Positions 17,204-23,962 of a stretch of 64,000 nt of DNA are shown in pieces (the stretch's first letter is position 1; each line of letters opens with the position of its first letter). Position numbers and translations under genes: made by a program. The notes under the pieces are model-generated. The model saw only the letters and a list, made by a program, of their open reading frames with translations, made no database searches and was not told the DNA's origin. The DNA comes from Actinomycetales bacterium (GTDB lineage: Bacteria > Actinomycetota > Actinomycetes > Actinomycetales > Dermatophilaceae). The stretch covers positions 53,038 through 117,037 of the forward strand of contig JADJVX010000012.1 of assembly GCA_016710385.1 (NCBI GenBank). The letters are read 5' to 3'.

Positions 17204-17995
17204 TCAGTCGGCCAACTGGACCACGACCGGAGCGTGGTCGGAAGCGCCGGTGCCTTTGCGCTCCTCGCGGTCGATGACGGCACCCTCGACGCGGTCGGCG
17301 AGGGCCGGCGACGCGAGCACGAAGTCGATCCGCATGCCCTGCTTCTTGGGGAAGCGCAGCTGCTGGTAGTCCCAGTAGGTGTAGACGCCGGGGCCGGGCG
17401 TGTGCGGGCGCACGACATCGGCATACCCGGCGCTGATGACACCCTCGAAACCGGCCCGCTCGCGCGGCGACACGTGGGACTTGTCGAGGTAGAACTCCAT
17501 GCTCCACACGTCCTCGTCGCGCGGGGCGATGTTCCAGTCGCCGACGAGCGCGATCTGGGCCTGCGGATCGGCGGCCAGCCAGCCCCGCGCCTGCCCGGCG
17601 AGCGCCTCGAGCCACCCGATCTTGTAGTCCATATGCGGGTCGGTGAGGTGCCTGCCGTTGGGGATGTAGAGCGACCAGATCTGCACGCCCCCGCACATCG
17701 CGCCGAGCGCCCGGGCCTCGGGTGCCGGCGGAGTGCCCCAGGACGGCATACCGGGGAATCCCACCTGCACGTCGGTGAGGCCGACCCGCGAGAGGATCGC
17801 GACCCCGTTCCACTGATTGAGGCCGTGGTGGGCGACCTCGTAGCCGAGGGCCTCCAGCCGCGCCTGGGGGAACTGCTCAGGCTTGCACTTGGTCTCCTGG
17901 ATGGCCAGCACGTCGACGTCGGACCGCCCGAGCCAGGCCTCCAGACGGTCGATGCGGGAGCGGATGCTGTTGACATTCCAGGTCGCGATGCGCAC
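17204..17995 (-). CDS. xth: Exodeoxyribonuclease III
   Basis: This 263-residue Mg2+-dependent AP endonuclease and 3'-5' exonuclease of base-excision repair matches XthA in length. Catalytic signatures are all present: TWNVNSIRSR at the N terminus (Asn), LAIQETKCK (metal-binding Glu), the GGVQIWSLYIPNGR strand, VGDWNIAP (Asp and Asn) and the C-terminal GTGASDHAPVVV (Asp-His). The ATG at 17995 begins immediately before the first strand. It is divergent from the dehydrogenase gene that starts at 18051, so the 55-base gap must hold both promoters. Confidence 0.95.
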   Translation of the reverse strand: MRIATWNVNSIRSRIDRLEAWLGRSDVDVLAIQETKCKPEQFPQARLEALGYEVAHHGLNQWNGVAILSRVGLTDVQVGFPGMPSWGTPPAPEARALGAMCGGVQIWSLYIPNGRHLTDPHMDYKIGWLEALAGQARGWLAADPQAQIALVGDWNIAPRDEDVWSMEFYLDKSHVSPRERAGFEGVISAGYADVVRPHTPGPGVYTYWDYQQLRFPKKQGMRIDFVLASPALADRVEGAVIDREERKGTGASDHAPVVVQLAD

Positions 17996-18050
17996 GGCCC
18001 CACTCTAGGTTGCGGTCCCGACAGACCGGGCGGCCACTTAGGCTGCCCAC

Positions 18051-18827
18051 ATGCCTACCGCTCTCGTCACCGGCGCGTCGTCCGGGATCGGCCTGCAGTT
18101 CGCCAGGGCGCTCGCCGCCCGCGGGCATGACCTCGTGCTCGTCGCCCGGGACCGGGCCCGGCTGGACGCGGTCGCCGCCGAACTCTCCAGCACGTTTGCC
18201 GTGGCCGCGGACGTCCTCGTCGCCGACCTGTCCGACCGAGCCGCGGTGGCAGTGGTGGCCGAACGACTGGCCGATCCCTCACGTCCGATCGAGATGCTGG
18301 TCAACAACGCTGGCTACGGGCTGCGGAAATCGTTCCTGCGCAACGACGTCGAGGTGGAGGAGCAGGCCTTCGACGTGCTGTGCCGGGCGGTGCTCGTGCT
18401 CTCGCACGCGGCGGCCCGGGCGATGCGGGAACGTGGCCAGGGTGCGATCATCAACGTCTCATCGGTGGCGAGTTTCGTTGCCATGGGATCGTATTCGGCC
18501 GCCAAGGCCTGGGTCACCGTCTTCTCGGAGGGGTTGGCCAACGAGCTGGCGGGGTCGGGGGTGCAGGTCATGGCGCTGTGTCCGGGGTTCACCCACACCG
18601 AGTTCCATCAGCGCGCCGAGATGACCATGAGCAAGCTGCCCGCGCCGCTCTGGCTGGATGCCGACCGGCTGGTGGGGGACGCCCTGGCCGACCTCGACCG
18701 CGGTCGCGTCGTGTCGGTGCCGGGGCCGGCATACAAGGCATTGGTCGGGGCGCTCAAGGTGTTGCCGCGCTCGCTGGCCCGGCGCGCGAGTGGCGGCGTG
18801 GCCGCCAAGCGCCGCCCGCGCGAGTGA
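18051..18827 (+). CDS. Short-chain dehydrogenase/reductase
   Basis: This 258-residue classical SDR has the cofactor motif TGASSGIG at residues 7-14, the NNAG motif (LVNNAGYG), the catalytic Ser in INVSSVASF and the YSAAK Tyr-Lys pair. Position 37 is Arg (VARDR), which favours NADP(H). The substrate is not predictable. It starts at ATG 18051, 55 bases from the divergent exonuclease gene, and ends just before the operator of the ArsR-type gene. Confidence 0.88.
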   Translation: MPTALVTGASSGIGLQFARALAARGHDLVLVARDRARLDAVAAELSSTFAVAADVLVADLSDRAAVAVVAERLADPSRPIEMLVNNAGYGLRKSFLRNDVEVEEQAFDVLCRAVLVLSHAAARAMRERGQGAIINVSSVASFVAMGSYSAAKAWVTVFSEGLANELAGSGVQVMALCPGFTHTEFHQRAEMTMSKLPAPLWLDADRLVGDALADLDRGRVVSVPGPAYKALVGALKVLPRSLARRASGGVAAKRRPRE

Positions 18828-18831
18828 GCCG

Positions 18832-18861
18832 TTGACAGGTGACTAATTAGTCACCTATGGT
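18832..18861 (+). promoter_or_regulatory. Promoter with embedded 20-bp palindromic operator for the ArsR-SRPBCC operon
   Basis: AGGTGACTAATTAGTCACCT (18837-18856) is a perfect 20-base palindrome. It sits between a consensus TTGACA (18832-18837) and a -10-like TATGGT (18856-18861) separated by 18 bases, so a bound repressor would block RNA polymerase. The expected start of transcription falls at the ATG of the regulator gene (18868), which implies a leaderless mRNA and autoregulation. The elements are seen directly; binding is inferred. Confidence 0.82.
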
Positions 18862-18867
18862 GGATGG

Positions 18868-19251
18868 ATGGTGCAGAGCGGTGACCATGCGGGCGATGAC
18901 GCGGTCTTCAAGGCGCTCGCCGACCCCACTCGGCGGGCGTTGCTCGACGCGCTCTTCGAAGCGGACGGGCAGACCCTGGGTCGGCTCTGTGCTCGGCATC
19001 CGCAGCTCACTCGGTTCGGGGTGATGAAGCACCTCGCGGTGCTGGAGGCAGCGGGCCTCGTCGTGGCGCAGCGGGCCGGTCGCGAGAAGCGTCATTACCT
19101 CAACCCCGTGCCCATCACGGCCATCGCCGCCAGATGGGTGGGCAAGTACGCCCAGCCCTACGCCGAAGCCCTCGTGCAGTTGCGCACCGAGATCGAGCGC
19201 CCCGGTGGTTCCGCTGGTCGAGTTGGTCCCGTGTCCAAGGAGTCGTCATGA
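18868..19251 (+). CDS. ArsR-family winged-helix regulator
   Basis: This 127-residue regulator shows the ArsR fold: FKALADPTRRALLDAL, the recognition helix region LTRFGVMKHLAVLEAAGLVVAQ, and the wing RAGREKRHYLNP. No metal-binding Cys cluster is seen, which fits the subgroup paired with SRPBCC (AHSA1-like) proteins. Its stop overlaps the next start by four bases, and it sits directly behind a palindromic operator within its own promoter, so it is likely an autorepressor. The effector is unknown. Confidence 0.9.
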   Translation: MVQSGDHAGDDAVFKALADPTRRALLDALFEADGQTLGRLCARHPQLTRFGVMKHLAVLEAAGLVVAQRAGREKRHYLNPVPITAIAARWVGKYAQPYAEALVQLRTEIERPGGSAGRVGPVSKESS

Positions 19252-20174
19252 CGAGCACGCAGATCTACCAGATCTACATCCGCGCCGACGTCGAGGTGGT
19301 CTTCGCCGCCCTGCTGGATCCGGCGTTCACCCGGCGCTACTTCTATGGCACGGCTTACACCGAGCCGCCCAGTGCCGGAGCGCCGTATCTCTTCGCCCTC
19401 CCGGACGGTGCTCCCGCGGTCGACGGCACCGTCGAGGTGCTGGAGCCGCCGCACCGGCTGGTGCAGACCTGGCACGTGCGGTACGACCCGACGATGGAGC
19501 AGGAGCCGCCGAGCCGGGTCGAGTGGACCTTGACCCAGGCCGGCGAGGGATTGACTCTCCTGCGGGTGGTCCACGGCGATCTCGCGCGCAGTCCGCTCAC
19601 CGCGGCGCAGGTCCGGTCTGGGTGGGACTGGGTGCTCGGCGGGCTCAAGAGCGTCGTCGAAACCGGGTCGGGGCTGCCGCGCGTCACCGCGGATCCGGCG
19701 CCGGTCGACCCGGCGAGTGCGGCCGCCGACTGGCACCGCGCGCAAGCCGTCGAGGCCAACAACGCGACGTGGGCCCAGCTCGAGGCGGTGGTCGCGGGCC
19801 GCTCGGGCGTCGCCGGGTTGGTGCGAGGCGCGTATGCCGCGGCATATCACTGGGAGCGAGCCCGCGGATATGGTCCGCCCAACGAGGCCCGAGCGCGCTA
19901 CCTCATCGGCAAGGCCTGGCTGGCCTCCGGTCGCCCCGACCAAGCGCTCGACTACGGCGACCGAACCCTGGCGGTATGCCGTGAGGCTGGGTTGGGCGAC
20001 TTCGACCTGGCCTATGCGCACGAGTTGCGGGCCCGCGGGCTGACCGGGCTCGGACGGCATACCGAAGCAGAGGTCGCCTGGCGGGAGGCGCTGTCCGTGC
20101 CGATCGCCGACCCCGAAGACCGGGCGATCGTCGACGCGGACTTCGCCGACGCGCCGGAGCATCTGCGCGACTGA
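19248..20174 (+). CDS. SRPBCC-domain protein with C-terminal TPR-like extension
   Basis: This 308-residue protein has an N-terminal SRPBCC/AHSA1-like domain (residues 1-140; IYQIYIRADVEVVFAALLDPAF, YFYGTAYTEP, HRLVQTWHVRYDP), a hydrophobic ligand-binding fold. The C-terminal half, from about residue 165, is helical with TPR-like repeats (EARARYLIGKAWLASGRPDQALDY). The fusion is less usual than the stand-alone domain. ATG 19248 has AAGGAG upstream and overlaps the ArsR gene by four bases, so the two form an operon. Ligand and role are unknown. Confidence 0.8.
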   Translation: MTSTQIYQIYIRADVEVVFAALLDPAFTRRYFYGTAYTEPPSAGAPYLFALPDGAPAVDGTVEVLEPPHRLVQTWHVRYDPTMEQEPPSRVEWTLTQAGEGLTLLRVVHGDLARSPLTAAQVRSGWDWVLGGLKSVVETGSGLPRVTADPAPVDPASAAADWHRAQAVEANNATWAQLEAVVAGRSGVAGLVRGAYAAAYHWERARGYGPPNEARARYLIGKAWLASGRPDQALDYGDRTLAVCREAGLGDFDLAYAHELRARGLTGLGRHTEAEVAWREALSVPIADPEDRAIVDADFADAPEHLRD

Positions 20175-20335
20175 GCTTCGGTGAGGTTGGCCGCGCTTCA
20201 CCGAGGGTCCAGCCTCAGCGAAGCGCGGCTTCCCTCCTCGAAGCCAGCGCGAGCGCCGCCGCCAACCCTGGCTGACCTCCGGTCGCTCCGACCGGGCACG
20301 CGGCGGCTCGTGAGCGGACGGCATACTGGCTGCTC

Positions 20336-20890
20336 GTGACCGACATCGCCGCCGCCCGCGCCCGCTTGCTCGAGATTGTCACGGCCAAGGCCATCGTCCA
20401 CGGGCGAGTGACCCTGTCCTCGGGCAAGGAGGCCGACTACTACGTCGACCTGCGCCGGATCACCCTGGACGGTGAGGCTGCGCCCCTGGTCGGGCGGGTG
20501 ATGCGCGAGCTGACCCGCGACCTGGAGTTCGACGCAGTGGGCGGGCTGACCTTGGGTGCCGACCCGGTGGCGACCTCGATGCTGCATGCCGCTGCGGCGG
20601 CGGGGGAACGGCTCGACGCGTTCGTCGTGCGCAAGGCCGGCAAGGCACATGGGCTGCAGCAACGCATCGAAGGGCCCTCGATCGCCGGGCGCCGCGTGCT
20701 CATCGTGGAGGACACGTCGACCACGGGTGCCTCGCCTCTGGAGGCCGCGACGGCCGCTCGCGAGGCCGGGGCCGAGGTCGTGGCCGTGGCGACGATCGCC
20801 GACCGAGCCACCGGTGCGGCCGGGGTCTTCGCCGACGCTGGGCTGCCCTATCGCTACGTTTACGGGCTCGCCGAGCTGGGACTCGCTTAG
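20336..20890 (+). CDS. pyrE: Orotate phosphoribosyltransferase
   Basis: This 184-residue type I phosphoribosyltransferase makes orotidine 5'-phosphate from orotate and PRPP in pyrimidine synthesis. Visible signatures are GRVTLSSGKEADYYVDLR, VGGLTLGADPVATS, the flexible-loop stretch VRKAGKAHGLQQRIEG and the PRPP-binding motif VLIVEDTSTTGAS. GTG 20336 fits the family's N terminus. It is followed 30 bases later by lemA; no other pyrimidine gene is present here. Confidence 0.93.
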   Translation: MTDIAAARARLLEIVTAKAIVHGRVTLSSGKEADYYVDLRRITLDGEAAPLVGRVMRELTRDLEFDAVGGLTLGADPVATSMLHAAAAAGERLDAFVVRKAGKAHGLQQRIEGPSIAGRRVLIVEDTSTTGASPLEAATAAREAGAEVVAVATIADRATGAAGVFADAGLPYRYVYGLAELGLA

Positions 20891-20920
20891 GATCGAATCT
20901 CCATCGACAAGGAGTGCCCC

Positions 20921-21595
20921 GTGACCCTCATCATCATCGGTGTCATCGTCCTGGCCTTGGTGCTGTGGTTCTTCGGCGCCTACAACGGTCTGATCCGGCT
21001 GCGCAACACCGTGCAGGAGGCCTGGGCCCAGATCGACGTCGAGCTCAAGCGGCGCCACGACCTCATCGGCAACCTCGTCGAGACCGTCAAGGGTTATGCC
21101 CAGCACGAGCGCGGCACCCTGGAGGCGGTCACCCAAGCCCGCGCAGCCGCGATGGCTCCCGGCCAGAGCCCGGCCGACGCCTCGCGCTCGGAAGCTGCGC
21201 TGAGCCAGGCCCTGGTGCGCCTCAATGCGGTCGCCGAGGCCTACCCCGACCTCAAGGCCAACGCCAACTTCACCGCACTGCAGCAGGAGCTGTCCTCGAC
21301 CGAAGACCGCATCGCCAGCGCGCGCCGTTACTACAACGCGACGGTCAAGGAGCTCAACACCAAGGTCGAGAGCATCCCGACCAACTTCATCGCCGGCCCC
21401 GCGGGTGTGTCAAAGGCCGAGTACTTCGAGCTCGAGGCGCCGGCCGAGCGCGAGGCGCCCAAGGTCTCGTTCGACCCCAACCCCCCTGCCGTCGGCCAGG
21501 CCGGCCCGTATGCCGGTCAGCAGCTTCCGCCCGCGGCTCCCGGTGCCGGTGCGCCGGTGCAGGATTCGCCCTGGCAGCAGCCCCCGACCCAGTAG
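20921..21595 (+). CDS. lemA: LemA-family protein
   Basis: This 224-residue protein has one N-terminal membrane helix (LIIIGVIVLALVLWFFGAYN) and the LemA helical bundle: LRNTVQEAWAQIDVELKRRHDLIGNLVE, a long coiled-coil region, YPDLKANANF and ARRYYNATVKELN. It ends in a Pro/Gly/Gln-rich tail of about 50 residues, probably disordered. LemA proteins are widespread and membrane-linked, often near proteases; their role is not defined. GTG 20921 follows AAGGAG. Confidence 0.9.
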   Translation: MTLIIIGVIVLALVLWFFGAYNGLIRLRNTVQEAWAQIDVELKRRHDLIGNLVETVKGYAQHERGTLEAVTQARAAAMAPGQSPADASRSEAALSQALVRLNAVAEAYPDLKANANFTALQQELSSTEDRIASARRYYNATVKELNTKVESIPTNFIAGPAGVSKAEYFELEAPAEREAPKVSFDPNPPAVGQAGPYAGQQLPPAAPGAGAPVQDSPWQQPPTQ

Positions 21596-21615
21596 GTCGC
21601 CGCTGACGGCCGACG

Positions 21616-22359
21616 TTATGCCGAGATCGTCAGCACGCAGGACCCCGGTGCGGCGAAGGGCAGCAGCGTCACGTGCCGGGGGCTCGGCTGCTGGTCTGCG
21701 GCCAACCCCTCGACGAGCCCGTGATGGATGCCGCACACCACGGCGGGGTGCTGCCGAGCAGCCTGCAACAGTGGACACGTCACCAGCCGGATCTCGGCGG
21801 CGGTGTCAACAGCGGCGTGGGCAGCCGGATCGTTGACCTCGGGCGAGAAACCCATCCGCTCCAGGGTGGCCACGACTCGATCCACGGTCGGCTCTTCGGT
21901 CGGCGCTGCGGTCCCCTCGACCCCGGCCCGCCCCGGGCCCGCCGCAGTGACCAACCCAGCCCCCCAATGCCGGCCGAACTCCCGGGCCTGCGCCGCCCCG
22001 TCCGGGCGGCCGGCGAGGAACTCCACGAGCGCCTCGGCCACATCGGCCGCGCCCACCGGTCCCCCGGCCCGGCACATCCGGTATGCCGTGCGGCCGGCGG
22101 GTGTCACGGCATACCCGAGGGCTGGGCGACCGCGGCCGGACGTTGGCAGCGGGTCGCGCGAGGCCAACCCGGCCTCGGTGAGCACCTCGAGGTGACCGCG
22201 AATGGTGTTGGGGTGACCGCCGAGGCGACTGGTGAGCGTCGCGGTGTCCAGCGGCCGGGCGCGGCGGGTGAGCTCGCCGAGGACCCGCAGCCGGATGCCG
22301 TGTAGGGCCGGCAGATCCGGTAGTGGCTCGGGGCCGAGGGTGACGCCAGGTTTTCTCAC
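21616..22359 (-). CDS. Helix-turn-helix regulator with SufR-like Fe-S cysteine cluster
   Basis: This 247-residue winged-helix regulator has an N-terminal DNA-binding domain (LRVLGELTRRARPLDTATLTSRLGGHPNTIRGHLEVLTEAGL) and a C-terminal region with spaced cysteines, TCPLLQAARQHPAVVCGIHHGL and a last Cys in PGSCVL. That pattern resembles Fe-S-binding SufR-type regulators. It is divergent from the DUF2249/NnrS-like/NirK cluster, so sensing of NO or oxygen is a reasonable inference. The GTG at 22359 is preceded by a TACACT -10-like element (22372-22367) at a distance that would make the message leaderless. Confidence 0.7.
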   Translation of the reverse strand: MRKPGVTLGPEPLPDLPALHGIRLRVLGELTRRARPLDTATLTSRLGGHPNTIRGHLEVLTEAGLASRDPLPTSGRGRPALGYAVTPAGRTAYRMCRAGGPVGAADVAEALVEFLAGRPDGAAQAREFGRHWGAGLVTAAGPGRAGVEGTAAPTEEPTVDRVVATLERMGFSPEVNDPAAHAAVDTAAEIRLVTCPLLQAARQHPAVVCGIHHGLVEGLAADQQPSPRHVTLLPFAAPGSCVLTISA

Positions 22360-22360
22360 A

Positions 22361-22380
22361 TGGCATAGTGTAATAAACCA
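22361..22380. promoter_or_regulatory. AT-rich divergent promoter between the Fe-S regulator and the nitrite-reductase cluster
   Basis: TGGCATAGTGTAATAAACCA is the only AT-rich island in the gap between the divergent genes. Read on the minus strand it gives TACACT placed about seven bases before the regulator's GTG. On the plus strand TAATAA could serve the DUF2249 operon, whose ATG is at 22425. No clean operator palindrome is visible. Confidence 0.45.
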
Positions 22381-22424
22381 GCGGGCCGACCGGCCAGCCC
22401 AGCCAGCGAGTCGAGCGAGGATTC

Positions 22425-22721
22425 ATGAACGAGATGACCCAGCTGCCCGTCACCGAGGTCGCGCACGCCTGTGCCTGCGGTTGTGTCGATGAGGCGCTGC
22501 CCGAGCTCGACGCCCGGGCGATCCCGCACGCCATCCGGCACGCCACGATCTTCGGCGCACTCGGTGCCATCAAGCCGGGCGGCGCCATGGTGCTCGTCGC
22601 GCCGCACGACCCCAAGCCGCTGCTGGCTCAGATCGCCGAACGGGAGGGCGACCTCATCGAGGTGAGCTACCTGGAGGAAGGCCCGGAAGCGTGGCGGCTG
22701 AAGCTCACCCGCCGCCGCTGA
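22425..22721 (+). CDS. DUF2249-domain protein
   Basis: This 98-residue protein has the DUF2249 core: PELDARAIPHAIRHATIFGALGAIKPG, then VLVAPHDPKPLLAQI and EVSYLEEGPEAWRLKLTR. The family is SirA/TusA-like and frequently accompanies nitrite/NO and Fe-S genes. An unusual N-terminal Cys cluster (HACACGC) precedes the domain. It overlaps the next gene by 31 bases. It is the first gene of an apparent operon with the NnrS-like protein and NirK. Confidence 0.85.
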   Translation: MNEMTQLPVTEVAHACACGCVDEALPELDARAIPHAIRHATIFGALGAIKPGGAMVLVAPHDPKPLLAQIAEREGDLIEVSYLEEGPEAWRLKLTRRR

Positions 22722-23962
22722 CCACCCCGCCGCCTTCCGACCGCTCGGCCTCGGGTGAGTCGCCACCAATCCGCCTGACCACCGGCCCGCGCGTGCCGAT
22801 CCCGCGGCGGGCGGTGCTGCTGGTGCCCGCCGGTCTCGGGATGCTCGTCGGCCTCGACGCGGGCCTCCTACTGGCCGAGTTGCCCGCACCGGTCACGGCC
22901 GACCGGCTGCCGGAGATCCACGGAATGGTCATGGTGTTGGGCTTCCTCGGCGCCCTGATCGCCCTCGAACGCGCCATCGCACTGCGGCGGTCCTGGGCGT
23001 ATGCCGCGCCGGCGCTGCTCGGCGCGGGCGGGTTGGCGCTGGCCGTCCCGGGGCTTCCGGCGTGGCTGGGGCAGCTGCTCCTGCTCGACGGCGCGATCGC
23101 CCTGACCATTGGGTATGCCGTGCTCTGGCGTCGCCAGCGCGACATTCCCACGGTGGTGCAGGTCGTCGCCGCCGGGCTGGCCACCATGGCGGCGTTGCTC
23201 TGGTTGCGGGTCGATGTCGAGCGGATCGTGCCGCTGCTGCTGGCGTTTCTGGTGCTGACGATCGCCTCCGAGCGGGTCGAGCTCGCCCGGTTGTCGCTGC
23301 CGGCCACCGCCGACCGGATACTGCTGGGCGCCGCCCTCGCACTGGCGTCGGCTGCGGTCGCGACCCTGGTCGCGCCGGTGTGGGCCGGGCGAGCGATGGG
23401 TCTGGGGTTGTGCGCCCTCGTGGTGTGGCTCGCTCGCCATGATGTGGCCCGTCGCACCATCGCATCGCGCGGCCTGCCGCGATTCGCGGCGGCAGCGATG
23501 CTCATCGGATACGCCTGGTTGTTCGTTGCCGGCCTGGTCTGGCTGGGCGTTGGCGACCCGGTCGGGGCAGCCGCAGTCGATGCTTCGACGGGCCACTCGG
23601 CGGGCCACTCGGCGGGCTTCGCGTGGCTGGCGGGGAGCGCGGCATATGACCTGATCATTCACGCCGTGACGCTCGGGTTCGTCATGTCGATGGTCCTCGC
23701 GCATGCGCCGGTCATCCTCCCCGCCGTGCTCCGGCGTCCGCTGCCCTTCCATCCCGTGCTCTGGGCGGTGCTCGGGCTGCTGCACGTGAGCCTGCTGGCG
23801 CGAGTCGTGCTCGGTGACCTCGCCGGGCTGACCACGCCCTGGCGGGTGGGGGCGGCCGGGACGGTCATCGCCCTGCTGGTCTTCCCACCGGTAATCGCGT
23901 GGGCGGTGGGCCGCCCTCCGGTGGCCCGCCGTCTTGTGGCGAGCGGACGGCATACCGAATGA
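22691..23962 (+). CDS. NnrS-like polytopic membrane protein
   Basis: This 423-residue protein has about twelve hydrophobic helices. Conserved His-containing helices HGMVMVLGFLGALIALERAIAL (near residue 77) and HAVTLGFVMSMVLAHAPVILPAVL (near residue 322) recall NnrS, a haem- and copper-containing membrane protein linked to NO stress. A GHSAGHSAG loop repeat occurs near residue 300. GTG 22691 lies inside the DUF2249 gene, and the stop overlaps the nitrite-reductase start by four bases (ATGA), so translation is coupled at both ends. The exact function is not known. Confidence 0.65.
   Translation: MAAEAHPPPLTTPPPSDRSASGESPPIRLTTGPRVPIPRRAVLLVPAGLGMLVGLDAGLLLAELPAPVTADRLPEIHGMVMVLGFLGALIALERAIALRRSWAYAAPALLGAGGLALAVPGLPAWLGQLLLLDGAIALTIGYAVLWRRQRDIPTVVQVVAAGLATMAALLWLRVDVERIVPLLLAFLVLTIASERVELARLSLPATADRILLGAALALASAAVATLVAPVWAGRAMGLGLCALVVWLARHDVARRTIASRGLPRFAAAAMLIGYAWLFVAGLVWLGVGDPVGAAAVDASTGHSAGHSAGFAWLAGSAAYDLIIHAVTLGFVMSMVLAHAPVILPAVLRRPLPFHPVLWAVLGLLHVSLLARVVLGDLAGLTTPWRVGAAGTVIALLVFPPVIAWAVGRPPVARRLVASGRHTE

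Noticed and set aside
16867..18003. A single 1080-residue protein joining the EF-G-like frame to upstream minus-strand sequence
   Set aside because: The upstream part is an out-of-frame shadow of the exonuclease III gene; GTG 16869 with a ribosome-binding site is the EF-G-like start.
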